Assembly (NCBI RefSeq): GCF_002000985.1
Contig: NZ_CP018822.1
Coordinates: 576,001 to 640,000 of the forward strand
Direction: 5' to 3'
Length of the DNA stretch: 64,000 nucleotides
From: Streptococcus gallolyticus subsp. gallolyticus DSM 16831
GTDB taxonomy: Bacteria > Bacillota > Bacilli > Lactobacillales > Streptococcaceae
The notes under the pieces are model-generated. The model did no database searches, was not told the origin of the DNA, and saw only the letters and a list, made by a program, of their open reading frames with translations. Positions 7,554 to 17,356 of the stretch are shown here, piece after piece. Position numbers and translations under genes: made by a program. The stretch's first letter is position 1. The number at the start of each line of letters is the position of its first letter.

Positions 7554-7742
7554 CATTCAGAGGTGTCTTAAAGACCATTTGTTACAGAAAGCGGTGTGGT
7601 TGAGAAATCCGTACAAATGTTAAGGCTGGTTGCTGAACGTTGTAACTGAATAATCAAGTTGCGAGTGCTAGTCACTCGAATGTGGGTGGTACCGCGGATT
7701 TATAAAAAGTTCGTCCCTGTCGAAAGACAGGGGCGATTTTTT
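7554..7742 (+). promoter_or_regulatory. T-box leader (probably valine), with terminator
   Basis: Stem I base pairs TTCAG (7556-7560) with CTGAA (7633-7637), with an inner helix CATTTGT (7576-7582)/ACAAATG (7613-7619). The conserved T-box GGGTGGTACCGCG is at 7684-7696. Its bulge TGGT would pair with a tRNA ending ACCA, as in tRNA-Val. The terminator is CGTCCCTGTC/GACAGGGGCG (7712-7735) plus T6. Uncharged tRNA binding favours the antiterminator and read-through. The specifier codon could not be resolved with certainty; valine is inferred because valS is the first aminoacyl-tRNA gene downstream, although three other genes intervene. Confidence 0.88.
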
Positions 7743-7760
7743 GATTGTAGGTGTTAACAG

Positions 7761-8330
7761 ATGAAAAAAACGTTTAATACTTCAAAATTTTATTATGCTT
7801 TTCCGATTTTTATATTAGGTTATAAAGATGAAAAATTTTCCTATAACATTACGACATGCAGTTCATCGTTTAGTCTGGGTGATATGGTAGTTATTGGGAT
7901 GTTTAAGGGGAGTAATGCAGTTAAGCAAATTAGTAAATTTAAAGAATTTACGATTAATATTCCAACTAAGGAACAAGGTTTTTTAATGGAAAAAGCCGGT
8001 TTCTTAACAAAAAGAGATAAGTTGACATTATTATCAGTTCCTTATGAATTATCCTCTGTAATAGATGCTCCATTATTAGAAAAATGCCCTGTATCTATGG
8101 AGTGTCGGGTAGAGCAGATTCAAGAATTTGGTGAGTATGTCAATTTTACAGCTCATATTATTAATCGTTGGTGTGATGAGACATTACTTGATACTAAAGG
8201 GAATTTTAAGAGTGCTATATTCTCTCCAATTGAGTATATTGGTGATGAAAAGCGACGTGTTTATCGTTATTTAGATGACAAGAATAGTGATAAACTAGGA
8301 ACTTTTATAAGGAGTTCAAAATATGATTAA
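7761..8330 (+). CDS. Flavin reductase-like (FMN-binding split barrel) protein
   Basis: A 189-residue protein with the flavin reductase-like/NAD(P)H-FMN oxidoreductase split-barrel pattern. There is an N-terminal PIFILGYKDE strand, a conserved SFSLGDMVVIGMFKGSNAVKQI stretch where family members bind FMN, then FTINIPT and a CPVSMECRVEQI strand. It probably binds FMN; substrate unknown. It is the first gene after the T-box leader and overlaps the next gene by eight bases. It is notably AT-richer than valS, suggesting it was inserted into this operon. Confidence 0.72.
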   Translation: MKKTFNTSKFYYAFPIFILGYKDEKFSYNITTCSSSFSLGDMVVIGMFKGSNAVKQISKFKEFTINIPTKEQGFLMEKAGFLTKRDKLTLLSVPYELSSVIDAPLLEKCPVSMECRVEQIQEFGEYVNFTAHIINRWCDETLLDTKGNFKSAIFSPIEYIGDEKRRVYRYLDDKNSDKLGTFIRSSKYD

Positions 8331-8901
8331 AATTTTAGGTCAGATTAAGGACAGTAAACGTCCTGATATTGAGACAGAACGGCTATATTTACGCCCACGT
8401 CTGGTCTCAGATGCTGAGGATATTTTTGCTTATGCGAGCTTGCCAGAAGTGACTTGGCCAGCTGGTTTTCCACCTGCAGAAAGTGTGGAAGCAGAGGCAT
8501 ATTATCTTGAAAACATTATGCCAAAGCGCTGGGTTGAGCGAAAGGTGCCGTCTGGTTATGGTATTTGCTTAAAAGGGACAAATAAAGTCATTGGCTCGGT
8601 TGATTTTAATAAGCGCCATGCTGATGATGTTCTTGAAATGGGCTATCTGCTTCATCCAGATTATTGGGGTCAAGGACTCGTGCCAGAAGCTGCGCGTGCG
8701 TTGTTGGAAGTTGGATTTACCCTACTCAATCTCCACAAAATTGAAATTGAATGTTATGGTTACAACAAAGCAAGCCAACGTATTGCTGAAAAACTAGGTT
8801 TCACCCTCGAAGCTCGAATCCGTGACCGCAAAGACGCACAAGGAAAACGTTGTGACCTATTGCGCTACGGACTATTAAAAAGTGAGTGGGAGGGGAGATG
8901 A
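8323..8901 (+). CDS. GNAT N-acetyltransferase, RimJ/RimL type
   Basis: A 192-residue acetyltransferase with the RimJ/RimL layout: ETERLYLRPRLVSDAEDIF at the N-terminus, MGYLLHPDYWGQGLVPEAA as the CoA-binding strand-loop-helix, and NKASQRIAEKLGF near the end. The family acetylates protein N-termini or small molecules; the target is unknown. Its start overlaps the end of the flavin reductase-like gene, so the two are coupled. It lies between the T-box leader and valS. Confidence 0.85.
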   Translation: MIKILGQIKDSKRPDIETERLYLRPRLVSDAEDIFAYASLPEVTWPAGFPPAESVEAEAYYLENIMPKRWVERKVPSGYGICLKGTNKVIGSVDFNKRHADDVLEMGYLLHPDYWGQGLVPEAARALLEVGFTLLNLHKIEIECYGYNKASQRIAEKLGFTLEARIRDRKDAQGKRCDLLRYGLLKSEWEGR

Positions 8902-9846
8902 TTGAAGATGATTATAGAAAATTCTATTTTAACAGAAGAACAAATAAAAGGAATCGATGAAAAATATTCTCATTTGAAAGATACTGATGTTATTGAAAGT
9001 CTGGGACGCTATGAAATGGATTCTGAACAAAATAATTTGGTTATTACTGAATTTCCAATTAATAAGGAAGATTTAATAGAAATTTCTAATCAAATTTCCA
9101 ACATTCAACAGGAATTTGAAAGACTTAAAGTAATGTATAAAATGTTTATTTCGGACGTTTTTGATTTTTTGAAGTTGAATTCTGAGTTAGAGAAGAAAAA
9201 TAAGGTGACTAATGAGCTTGATGTAAATCGTTTCATGATGCACTTACTTTCTAGTGGAAAATTATTTGTTGATTTTGCTGAAAATCAGATAAAAACAAAA
9301 CATAGGCAAAAATTTAAAAAATTTCATAAACTTACTAGTCAACAATATGACAATAGTTTTGCTTATCGATTTTGCTATAATCTTAGAAATTTTTCACAAC
9401 ATGTTGGAATTCCAATCTCTGCACTTCATAAGAAACAAGATTACGTCGATGACGAAAAGGCAATTATTAGTCTTTGGATTGAAAAAGACTATTTATTAAA
9501 TTCTAGTTTCAATTGGAAAAAATTGCGCAATGAAATAGAGGCAAGAAATGATATTGATGCAGTTGAGTTGGTTAAATCTTATATGGAAGCAATTACGATT
9601 TTATATGGTGAATATAATAAATTTCTTTTGAATATACACCATTGTAATTTAATAAATTTAAAACTTTCACTTGAAAATTTTGGATTAGTACATAAAAAAT
9701 ACTGTATAGTTGAAAGAACAAAATACAATTTAAAGTACAATCCAGCTAATATCACAACAAGACCTTTACTGGGATTAGCAGATATTGATGCAATTTATGC
9801 GCATCTTAGTGAAATTGGAATTGTAAAACTAGTTAATAAAGAATAA
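8902..9846 (+). CDS. Hypothetical protein with HEPN-like RNxxxH motif
   Basis: A 314-residue AT-rich, largely helical protein that I do not recognise as a named family. The start could be TTG 8902 (six bases after GGAGGGG) or ATG 8908. A RNFSQH sequence at residues 162-167, followed by VGIPIS, has the Rx4H spacing of HEPN ribonuclease active sites and lies in a predicted helix. HEPN proteins are common in toxin-antitoxin and abortive-infection systems. No partner antitoxin is obvious. It immediately precedes valS, whose own ribosome site (TTAGGAGACAT) lies in the 21-base gap. Function is inference only. Confidence 0.6.
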   Translation: MKMIIENSILTEEQIKGIDEKYSHLKDTDVIESLGRYEMDSEQNNLVITEFPINKEDLIEISNQISNIQQEFERLKVMYKMFISDVFDFLKLNSELEKKNKVTNELDVNRFMMHLLSSGKLFVDFAENQIKTKHRQKFKKFHKLTSQQYDNSFAYRFCYNLRNFSQHVGIPISALHKKQDYVDDEKAIISLWIEKDYLLNSSFNWKKLRNEIEARNDIDAVELVKSYMEAITILYGEYNKFLLNIHHCNLINLKLSLENFGLVHKKYCIVERTKYNLKYNPANITTRPLLGLADIDAIYAHLSEIGIVKLVNKE

Positions 9847-9867
9847 TATAAATTTAGGAGACATATT

Positions 9868-12519
9868 ATGTCAAAAGAACTTTCACCAAAATATAACCCA
9901 GCTGAGGTTGAGGCTGGGCGTTATCAAAAATGGTTAGATGAGGATGTTTTCAAGCCTTCTGGCGATAAGAAAGCTCATCCGTATTCTATCGTTATTCCAC
10001 CACCAAACGTAACTGGTAAACTTCACCTTGGTCACGCTTGGGATACTACTTTGCAAGATATTATTATCCGTCAAAAACGTATGCAAGGTTTTGATACTTT
10101 ATGGCTTCCTGGTATGGACCATGCGGGGATTGCAACACAAGCAAAAGTTGAGGCACGTCTTGCTGAAGATGGTATCTCACGTTACGACCTTGGTCGTGAA
10201 AAATTCCTTGATAAAGTCTGGAAATGGAAAGATGAATACGCATCAACAATCAAACAACAATGGGGTAAAATGGGTATCTCTGTTGATTATTCACGTGAAC
10301 GTTTCACCCTTGATGAAGGATTGTCAAAAGCGGTTCGTAAAGTCTTTGTTGAACTTTATAAAAAAGGTTGGATTTATCGTGGTGAATTTATCATCAACTG
10401 GGATCCAAAAGCTCGTACAGCCCTTTCTGATATCGAAGTTATCCACAAAGATGTCGAAGGTGCTTTCTACCACATGAACTACATGTTGGAAGATGGTTCA
10501 CGTAGCCTTGAAGTTGCCACAACTCGTCCTGAAACAATGTTCGGTGACGTAGCCGTTGCGGTTAACCCAAATGATGACCGTTACAAAGATTTGATTGGTC
10601 AAAATGTTATCCTTCCAATCGTTAACAAAGCTATTCCAATCGTCGGTGATGAACACGCTGACCCAGAATTTGGTACTGGTGTAGTTAAAATCACTCCAGC
10701 ACACGACCCTAATGACTTCTTAGTTGGTCAACGTCATAACTTGCCACAAGTCAACGTCATGAATGATGACGGTACAATGAACGAACTTGCTGGTGAATTT
10801 GCTGGTATGGACCGCTTTGAAGCTCGCAAAGCTGTTGTTAAAAAATTGGAAGAAATCGGTGCGCTTGTTGAAATCGAAAAAATGGTTCACAGCGTTGGTC
10901 ATTCAGAACGTACTGGTGTGCCAGTTGAGCCACGTTTGTCAACACAATGGTTCGTTAAAATGGACCAATTGGCTAAAAATGCCATTGCTAACCAAGACAC
11001 TGATGACGAAGTAAAATTCTACCCACCACGTTTCAACGATACTTTCCTACAATGGATGGAAAACGTTCACGACTGGGTTATCTCTCGTCAATTATGGTGG
11101 GGTCACCAAATTCCTGCATGGTACAATGCTGAAGGTGAAATGTACGTCGGTGAAGAAGCTCCAGAAGGTGACGGATGGACTCAAGACGAAGATGTGCTTG
11201 ATACTTGGTTTAGTTCAGCACTATGGCCATTCTCAACAATGGGTTGGCCTGACACAGAAGCAGAGGACTTCAAACGTTACTTCCCAACATCTACATTGGT
11301 AACTGGTTATGACATCATCTTCTTCTGGGTATCACGTATGATTTTCCAATCATTGGAATTCACAGGACGCCGTCCATTTGAAAACGTGCTTATTCATGGT
11401 CTTATTCGTGACGAGCAAGGACGTAAAATGTCTAAATCACTTGGTAACGGTATTGACCCAATGGATGTTATCGAGAAATACGGTGCTGACGCGCTTCGTT
11501 GGTTCTTATCAAACGGTTCTGCACCAGGTCAAGACGTTCGTTTCTCTTACGAAAAAATGGACGCCGCTTGGAACTTCATTAACAAAATCTGGAACATTTC
11601 TCGTTACATTTTGATGAACAATGAAGACCTTACACTTGACCAAGCTAGCGCAAATGTTGACAAAGTTGTTGCTGGTACGGCTGGTAACGTAACTGACCGC
11701 TGGATTCTTCACAACTTGAATGAAACAATTGCTAAAGTTACTGAAAACTTTGATAAATTTGAATTTGGTGTGGCTGGTCATATCCTTTACAACTTCATCT
11801 GGGATGAATTTGCTGACTGGTACGTTGAATTGACAAAAGAAGTGCTTTACAGTGACAATGAAGATGAAAAAGTTATCACTCGTTCAGTTCTTCTTTACAC
11901 CCTTGATAAGATTCTTCGTTTGCTTCACCCAATCATGCCATTTGTTACTGAAGAAATCTTTGAACAAATTTCTGAAGGTTCAATCGTAACAGCTGAATAC
12001 CCAACAGTTAACCCAACGTTTGAAAATGAAGCTGCGCATAAAGGTGTTGAAAGTCTTAAAGACCTTATCCGTGCTGTCCGTAACGCACGTAGCGAGGTGA
12101 ATGTTGCTCCAAGTAAACCAATCACACTTCTTGTGAAAACAAGTGATAAAGAATTGGAAGACTTCTTTAACAGCAATGTGAACTATATCAAGCGCTTCAC
12201 AAATCCTGAAAAACTAGAAATTTCTTCTGCCATTGAAGCACCAGAATTGGCGATGTCTAGCGTTATCACAGGTGCTGAAATCTTCTTGCCACTTGCTGAC
12301 CTTCTAAATGTTGAAGAAGAATTGGCACGTCTTGATAAAGAACTTGCTAAATGGCAAAAAGAATTGGATATGGTTGCACGCAAACTTGGCAACGAAAAAT
12401 TCGTTGCTAACGCTAAACCAGAAGTTGTCCAAAAAGAACGCGACAAACAAGTCGACTATCAAGCTAAATACGACGCAACAGTCGCTCGTATCGAAGACAT
12501 GAAAAAATTGGTGAAATAA
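9868..12519 (+). CDS. valS: Valyl-tRNA synthetase
   Basis: An 883-residue class I synthetase of normal full length. HIGH motif HLGHA is at residues 53-57 after [13 protein letters not shown] at 520-524, an editing domain lies between ([10 protein letters not shown]), and there are an anticodon-binding domain and a C-terminal coiled coil rich in Lys/Glu ([15 protein letters not shown]). It charges tRNA-Val with ATP and edits Thr-tRNA-Val. Codon usage is strongly biased, as expected of a highly expressed gene, unlike the three AT-rich genes before it. It is probably under the T-box leader at 7554, 2.1 kb upstream, unless a further promoter lies in the accessory genes. Confidence 0.97.
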   Translation: MSKELSPKYNPAEVEAGRYQKWLDEDVFKPSGDKKAHPYSIVIPPPNVTGKLHLGHAWDTTLQDIIIRQKRMQGFDTLWLPGMDHAGIATQAKVEARLAEDGISRYDLGREKFLDKVWKWKDEYASTIKQQWGKMGISVDYSRERFTLDEGLSKAVRKVFVELYKKGWIYRGEFIINWDPKARTALSDIEVIHKDVEGAFYHMNYMLEDGSRSLEVATTRPETMFGDVAVAVNPNDDRYKDLIGQNVILPIVNKAIPIVGDEHADPEFGTGVVKITPAHDPNDFLVGQRHNLPQVNVMNDDGTMNELAGEFAGMDRFEARKAVVKKLEEIGALVEIEKMVHSVGHSERTGVPVEPRLSTQWFVKMDQLAKNAIANQDTDDEVKFYPPRFNDTFLQWMENVHDWVISRQLWWGHQIPAWYNAEGEMYVGEEAPEGDGWTQDEDVLDTWFSSALWPFSTMGWPDTEAEDFKRYFPTSTLVTGYDIIFFWVSRMIFQSLEFTGRRPFENVLIHGLIRDEQGRKMSKSLGNGIDPMDVIEKYGADALRWFLSNGSAPGQDVRFSYEKMDAAWNFINKIWNISRYILMNNEDLTLDQASANVDKVVAGTAGNVTDRWILHNLNETIAKVTENFDKFEFGVAGHILYNFIWDEFADWYVELTKEVLYSDNEDEKVITRSVLLYTLDKILRLLHPIMPFVTEEIFEQISEGSIVTAEYPTVNPTFENEAAHKGVESLKDLIRAVRNARSEVNVAPSKPITLLVKTSDKELEDFFNSNVNYIKRFTNPEKLEISSAIEAPELAMSSVITGAEIFLPLADLLNVEEELARLDKELAKWQKELDMVARKLGNEKFVANAKPEVVQKERDKQVDYQAKYDATVARIEDMKKLVK

Positions 12520-12587
12520 GTTATTATATACAACCTTAAGTGAGATGGAGAAGTTGGAAGATAGTCTATTTAAATGAGCTATAAATA

Positions 12588-12620
12588 AACTTCCTACAGT
12601 TTTCTGTAGGAAGTTTTTGA
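12588..12620 (+). terminator. Terminator after valS
   Basis: Perfect 12-bp stem AACTTCCTACAG (12588-12599)/CTGTAGGAAGTT (12604-12615) with loop TTTT and a T tail. It closes the T-box-valS transcript. The remaining ~235 bases to the next gene are very AT-rich, with no recognisable feature beyond the ribosome site at 12838-12846. Confidence 0.88.
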
Positions 12621-12854
12621 GTATTTTAAAAAGAACAAAGTATAAAAATTAAATAATCTAATGGATTTTAGAATATTTGGTATATTGTAAAAATAAATTG
12701 AAGATTTGAGAATAATCTTTTGAAGAAATTATTGATTGTAGTTTAGCGAATAGATATTATAAAATTGACTTAATTGGATAAAAAGTTTTTGTTGTAGCAA
12801 TGTGCTGATTTTACAAAAGTTTATGGAAAATACCAAGAAAGAGGTGTAAAAATT

Positions 12855-14747
12855 ATGATTGAAAAATTTTCCTATAATCTTCATGAATATGATGGATTAG
12901 TTAAAATAAAAACTAACAAAAGTTTAGATAGACTAAGCAACGATTTTCTTCTTAAATTAGATGGAAAATCAATTCAAGATATAATTCATATTTTGAAAGT
13001 TAGTAATATTGTTGGTGATTTAAGTCTCGGAAAAATTCATGACTATAGGGAAGTTTTGTTAAAAAGAACAAATAACTATGTAAGACATAATTTTTCTAAG
13101 GAAGATATTAGTGTTTGGGAGGATTTCTATACGCAAGTAATAATGTTGAACCAGTTATATAAACTTTTTTTACAAAAAAGGGAGGAATATTTTGAAGAAA
13201 ATGTTATAAAATCAAAGCTTAGTATAAATTTATTATTAGTATGTCTTGAAAAGGTTTTAAGAGATTATTCGAGTAATCAATTGATAAAAAGTGATATTGA
13301 AGATTTTGAAAAATTATCGCATATTAGAGATATTTTAAAAGGTTATGCGGCTGAGATTTTAAAATATTTTATGTTCATCGATAAAGAAAAAAATATTTCT
13401 CATCAAATCTACTCCGAGAGAGATGTGAATACAGTATGTGAGCATTTTACTTTTTATGATACATATGAATCGATTAAAGATATTATGGAATATTTTAGAT
13501 TTTCCCAAATTAATGTCTCGTTGGATGACAAATTTAGTATTGAAATATTAGACAGAGAATTTAATGAGAGTGTGTTAGTTTCTAATTTTAGGGAGAAGGG
13601 GTCTAGGAATAGTAGTTATAACCATTTAGTTAGTAATTTACATAGATCAAATTTGAATCTAACAAAAAACAGTCAAGAATTGTTTTCCGTACAAGAATTA
13701 ACAAAGATATTTGGAACTGATTGGAAAAATATGGAATTAGGAGGAATCTCACTCTATCACCTACATAAAGCATATTTATACATCTCGGAACTATGTGATG
13801 AAAAATTAAAAAAATCTAGTAAGATTAATCAACTTTATAAGATGTGTATCGTAAAAAAGAAGATAGAATGGATTAATAAATTAGCTCGTTTTCTTAATGT
13901 CTCTAAAGACTACTCACAAAAAATTATTGATTATTTAACTTTTAGCAATGCATCATACGATTTAATTGATACCCCTTTCATTGAATTAGAAGATAGTTTA
14001 ATAATAGTTCCATCAATATCTGAAGGTACTTCTATTGCATATGCAATCATATCGAATTTTTCAAAGCACTTAGGTGAAATTAGCGAATTATCTAAAAAAG
14101 GTTATGTCCTTGAGAATAAAATTGCAAACAAATTGAAAGAAGCAAAAATAACTTTTGTATCAAATATAAAAGATAATCTAGATGGAGAAGACTATGAAAT
14201 AGATCACATATTTGTAATTAATAAAACTATATATTTCGTAGAATGTAAGACTCTTCCTTTTCCCTATACTGTTAAAGAACATGCTGAACAGCAATGTCAA
14301 ATTTTTCAGTATTTAAGGAAATTTTCGAGAAATGTAAAACATTTTTTAGAGAAAAAGGAATTATTTATTAGTGATTTACGTTTGAATAGCGCAGATGATA
14401 TAAGAGTAGAGAAGATATTTGTTACTTCTACAATGCGAGGAAATAGTGATAACTATAATGGTATAAATATTGTAGATGAATCAGCATTTTCATCCTTTCT
14501 TTCTAGACAAGCTCCTATGGTTTGGGATCCCACTAATGGTAAAAAAGTACTAGAACAAAATATTTCATATTACAAAGGTGAGATAACAACTCATAAGCTT
14601 AGTCAATTTTTTAAAAAGCCCGCTTCTATTTTATCTATGAGAGATAAAATGGGAATTCGGAGAGAAGATTATTTAACACATTCGTTAAGAAGTTATGAGC
14701 TTGTTAAAAATAGCCAATATTTATTTTTGAATAAAAAGTGGAGATAA
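12855..14747 (+). CDS. Putative PD-(D/E)xK nuclease-domain protein, function unknown
   Basis: A 630-residue, very AT-rich gene with a strong ribosome site (AAAGAGGTG). The first ~400 residues are helical and match nothing I know. Residues ~415-500 look like a restriction-endonuclease-type fold: GYVLENKIANKLKEAKIT, then D450 in YEIDHIF and E463-x-K465 in YFVECKT, followed by a helix AEQQCQIFQYLRKF. The D...ExK layout is the PD-(D/E)xK catalytic core, close to NERD-type nucleases. It is a single gene between two terminators, with base composition unlike its neighbours. This suggests horizontal acquisition and possibly DNA or phage defence, but no partner gene supports this. Confidence 0.6.
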   Translation: MIEKFSYNLHEYDGLVKIKTNKSLDRLSNDFLLKLDGKSIQDIIHILKVSNIVGDLSLGKIHDYREVLLKRTNNYVRHNFSKEDISVWEDFYTQVIMLNQLYKLFLQKREEYFEENVIKSKLSINLLLVCLEKVLRDYSSNQLIKSDIEDFEKLSHIRDILKGYAAEILKYFMFIDKEKNISHQIYSERDVNTVCEHFTFYDTYESIKDIMEYFRFSQINVSLDDKFSIEILDREFNESVLVSNFREKGSRNSSYNHLVSNLHRSNLNLTKNSQELFSVQELTKIFGTDWKNMELGGISLYHLHKAYLYISELCDEKLKKSSKINQLYKMCIVKKKIEWINKLARFLNVSKDYSQKIIDYLTFSNASYDLIDTPFIELEDSLIIVPSISEGTSIAYAIISNFSKHLGEISELSKKGYVLENKIANKLKEAKITFVSNIKDNLDGEDYEIDHIFVINKTIYFVECKTLPFPYTVKEHAEQQCQIFQYLRKFSRNVKHFLEKKELFISDLRLNSADDIRVEKIFVTSTMRGNSDNYNGINIVDESAFSSFLSRQAPMVWDPTNGKKVLEQNISYYKGEITTHKLSQFFKKPASILSMRDKMGIRREDYLTHSLRSYELVKNSQYLFLNKKWR

Positions 14748-14879
14748 AACTTATAAAATTAGTCAATTTAATTTTTTCGAAAAATTTATCCTCAAGCAAG
14801 CTCTTCGTAAGACAGAAGGAACCTGATATTGAAAAAAACTCTTACGAGAATATTACCTCATTCAATGATGAAAAGAAAG

Positions 14880-14910
14880 GGCTGGAAAATGTTATTCCAG
14901 CCTTTTTTTG
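14880..14910 (+). terminator. Terminator after the nuclease-like gene
   Basis: GGCTGGAA (14880-14887)/TTCCAGCC (14895-14902) followed by T7. An extended -10 (TGTTATACT, 14909-14917) directly follows and could serve the next gene. Confidence 0.85.
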
Positions 14911-14940
14911 TTATACTTATGCTAAACGAAAGGAGTCCTT

Positions 14941-16026
14941 ATGTCATTTGAATCGGATATTTTTAGGAAGAAGCGGGTGGTGTTTGAGCGCTTGGTACCG
15001 TTTGGTTTTCAGAAATCACAGGGTGGTTATGAGTTCCGCGAAACTATTTTGGACGGCGCTTTTGAAGTGCGTGTTCATGTTGCGGCAGGTGGGGAGGTGT
15101 CAACTCATGTGATTGATACTGATTTGAACGAGGAATATCTTGCCATTCATGTGGCGCAAGCAATGGGAAATTTTGTTGGGCAAGTCAGAGAAGCTTATCT
15201 TGCGGTGCTTGAACGTGTGGCGACAGCTTGCTTTGAAGCTCTGCCATTTCTCAATCCACAAACCAATCGTCTCGCACACTACTTGCAAGCGACATATGGC
15301 GACATGTATGACCATCCTTTTGAAAAATATCCTGAGTTTTCGTCTTACCGTTATCCGCAGAATCATAAGTGGTATGCGTTGATTATGACGGTTGCGCGTG
15401 GAAAGTTGGATTTGGGCGATGAAACGTGGTCAAAAGAGGCATTGGAACAGAAAATCGAGATTATTAATATCAAAGTTAACCCCAAAGACTTGCCCCGATT
15501 GCTTGAAATAAGCGGCATTTACCCGTCTTACCATATGAGCAAGAAATCGTGGGTGTCGCTAGTGCTGGACGAGACGGTTTCGGATGATTTGCTTTTTTCT
15601 TTGGTGGAAAATAGCAGAGCTTTAGTTGCAGGGAAAAGTCTTGGAAGCTTATCTGGGCCTGATTATTGGATTATCCCTGCCAATCTGAAATATTACGATA
15701 TCGATGCGGAATTTGCTGCAAATTCGATTATTAATTGGACACAAAAAGCCAGTATTAAAGCGGGTGATTATGTTGCCATTTATATTACGGCACCAACACG
15801 CGCCCTTCGCTACCTTTGCCGTGTCTTAGAATCCGACATTCCAAATAGCGGTTATCGGGAAGAAAAATCAATTAAAAAATTAATAAAAATTGAGCTATTG
15901 CAAACTTTTTCGGATAGCCAATTTCCAATCGCTGTGCTGAAAGAATGTGGTGTCACTAACATTCGTGGACCACGCCGTATGACAAAAGAATTAATTACCT
16001 TGATTGATTCGAACATAAAATCGTGA
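14941..16026 (+). CDS. MmcQ/YjbR-family protein with extended C-terminal region
   Basis: A 361-residue protein in three parts. An N-terminal ~100-residue region is rich in aromatic residues. A YjbR-like (CyaY-like fold) domain runs about residues 110-235, with DHPFEKYPEFSSYRY, NHKWYALIM and YPSYHMSKKSWVSLVL. A C-terminal ~130-residue domain (AGDYVAIYITAPTRALRYLC) looks like a PUA/EVE-type fold. YjbR proteins are proposed DNA-binding proteins with no firm function. The EVE-like reading of the C-terminus is tentative; such domains bind modified bases. Start at ATG 14941 after AAAGGAG. Single-gene unit with its own terminator. Confidence 0.72.
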   Translation: MSFESDIFRKKRVVFERLVPFGFQKSQGGYEFRETILDGAFEVRVHVAAGGEVSTHVIDTDLNEEYLAIHVAQAMGNFVGQVREAYLAVLERVATACFEALPFLNPQTNRLAHYLQATYGDMYDHPFEKYPEFSSYRYPQNHKWYALIMTVARGKLDLGDETWSKEALEQKIEIINIKVNPKDLPRLLEISGIYPSYHMSKKSWVSLVLDETVSDDLLFSLVENSRALVAGKSLGSLSGPDYWIIPANLKYYDIDAEFAANSIINWTQKASIKAGDYVAIYITAPTRALRYLCRVLESDIPNSGYREEKSIKKLIKIELLQTFSDSQFPIAVLKECGVTNIRGPRRMTKELITLIDSNIKS

Positions 16027-16055
16027 AATCTTGTGCGAAAGTGCAAGATTTTTTG
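16027..16055 (+). terminator. Terminator after the YjbR-family gene
   Basis: AATCTTG...CAAGATT hairpin with a GAAA-type loop, followed by TTTTTG. Confidence 0.75.
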
Positions 16056-16085
16056 TGTTTTATTTTAAAAAGAATTGAAAGAATA

Positions 16086-16114
16086 TTGCAAAAAATACTT
16101 TGAAGGTATATACT
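16086..16114 (+). promoter_or_regulatory. Promoter TTGCAA-17-TATACT
   Basis: TTGCAA (16086-16091), 17-bp spacer and TATACT (16109-16114), about 28 bases before the MFS start codon. It excludes an upstream in-frame start at 16100 lying in the spacer. Confidence 0.75.
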
Positions 16115-16141
16115 ATTTTAAGAACGGGGGAGATTTATTAT

Positions 16142-17356
16142 ATGAAAAAAGTAGAACAGAAAAACGCTAGTTTGCTTGTTTCAAGCAGCGCCATTTCAAA
16201 AATTGGGGACGTTTTATTTGATTATGTTAACAATTCATTCTTAGCTAGCTTGAATATGAATTCAATGGTGTTAGTTGGGGTATATCAATCACTTGAAAAC
16301 ATTATGGGAGTCCTTTTTAATCTTTTTGGTGGTGTGATTGCTGACCGTTTTCGTCGAAAGAAAATCATCATTTTGAGCGATTTTTTAAGTGGTCTAGCTT
16401 GTATAGCCTTGTCATTTATCAGTGATAATACATGGTTAATTTATGCGATTATTGCAGCCAATGTGTTTTTGGCATTTTTATCATCTTTTTCAACACCTGC
16501 TTATAACGCTTTTACGAAAGAAGTGGTGGAAAAAGACAATATTGCTCTACTAAATTCTTACTTGCAAACAGCGGCTACGGTTGTCAAGATTGTGATTCCA
16601 ATCGTTGCGGTCGGCGTTTATCGCTTGATAGGTATTCATGGTGCTCTGCTTTTGGATGGTGTTTCCTTTATATTATCAAGCATCATTGTAGCCTTTGTTT
16701 CTCCGATTTTAGAAGAAAATACAAAAAACAGTCATTTTTCAATGGCTAGTATTTTTCAGGATTTAATCAGTGGCTTTCGTTATTTGGCACAAAAACGCCA
16801 AGTTTCGGTTTTGATTGCTCTATCGGCTTCTGTGAATTTTTTTATGGCTGCTTATAATCTATTACTGCCTTACAGCAACCAAATGTTCCCGAAAATTACT
16901 GAGAATATTTACGGAACATTTTTGACAGCTGAAGCGGTTGGTGGGCTTATTGGTGCTCTTATCAGCGGTAGGGTTAATAAAAAATTATCAACTGACTTGT
17001 TAATGACTTTCTTGGCAGTTGCTGGTTTATTTCTTGGTTTAGCACCAATTTTGTATCATATTTTTCCAAATGTTGTTTTTCTGGCGCTATCACCAGCTTT
17101 TTGTAGTATCTTTTTGACGGTCTTTAACATTCATTCTTTTTCGCTTGTTCAAAGAGAAGTTGATAGCGATTATTTGGGGCGTGTTTTGGGAATTGTCTTT
17201 ACAATAGCGGTGCTCTTTATGCCTCTTGGAACAGCTATTTTTACAATCATATTGCGCCCAGACTATGAATTTAATTATTTATTCGTTGGCTTGGCGGTAA
17301 TCATCTTATCTTTCATTTTCTTGGTTTTACTACGCAAAACGAATGATAAAGAATAA
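16142..17356 (+). CDS. MFS transporter, macrolide-efflux (Mef)-like family
   Basis: About 404 residues with some 11-12 membrane segments. It has the MFS loop motif GGVIADRFRRKK between segments 2 and 3, and an acidic/basic loop in the middle (EENTKNSHFSMASIFQDL) as in Mef-type proton-driven exporters. Start at ATG 16142, nine bases after GGGGGAG and downstream of a clear promoter. The role is probably drug or metabolite efflux by proton antiport; macrolide specificity should not be assumed. Single gene. Confidence 0.82.
   Translation: MKKVEQKNASLLVSSSAISKIGDVLFDYVNNSFLASLNMNSMVLVGVYQSLENIMGVLFNLFGGVIADRFRRKKIIILSDFLSGLACIALSFISDNTWLIYAIIAANVFLAFLSSFSTPAYNAFTKEVVEKDNIALLNSYLQTAATVVKIVIPIVAVGVYRLIGIHGALLLDGVSFILSSIIVAFVSPILEENTKNSHFSMASIFQDLISGFRYLAQKRQVSVLIALSASVNFFMAAYNLLLPYSNQMFPKITENIYGTFLTAEAVGGLIGALISGRVNKKLSTDLLMTFLAVAGLFLGLAPILYHIFPNVVFLALSPAFCSIFLTVFNIHSFSLVQREVDSDYLGRVLGIVFTIAVLFMPLGTAIFTIILRPDYEFNYLFVGLAVIILSFIFLVLLRKTNDKE

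Noticed and set aside
14738..15112. 124-codon plus-strand frame spanning the terminator after the nuclease-like gene
   Set aside because: It runs through a clear terminator and overlaps the start of the YjbR-family gene in another frame.
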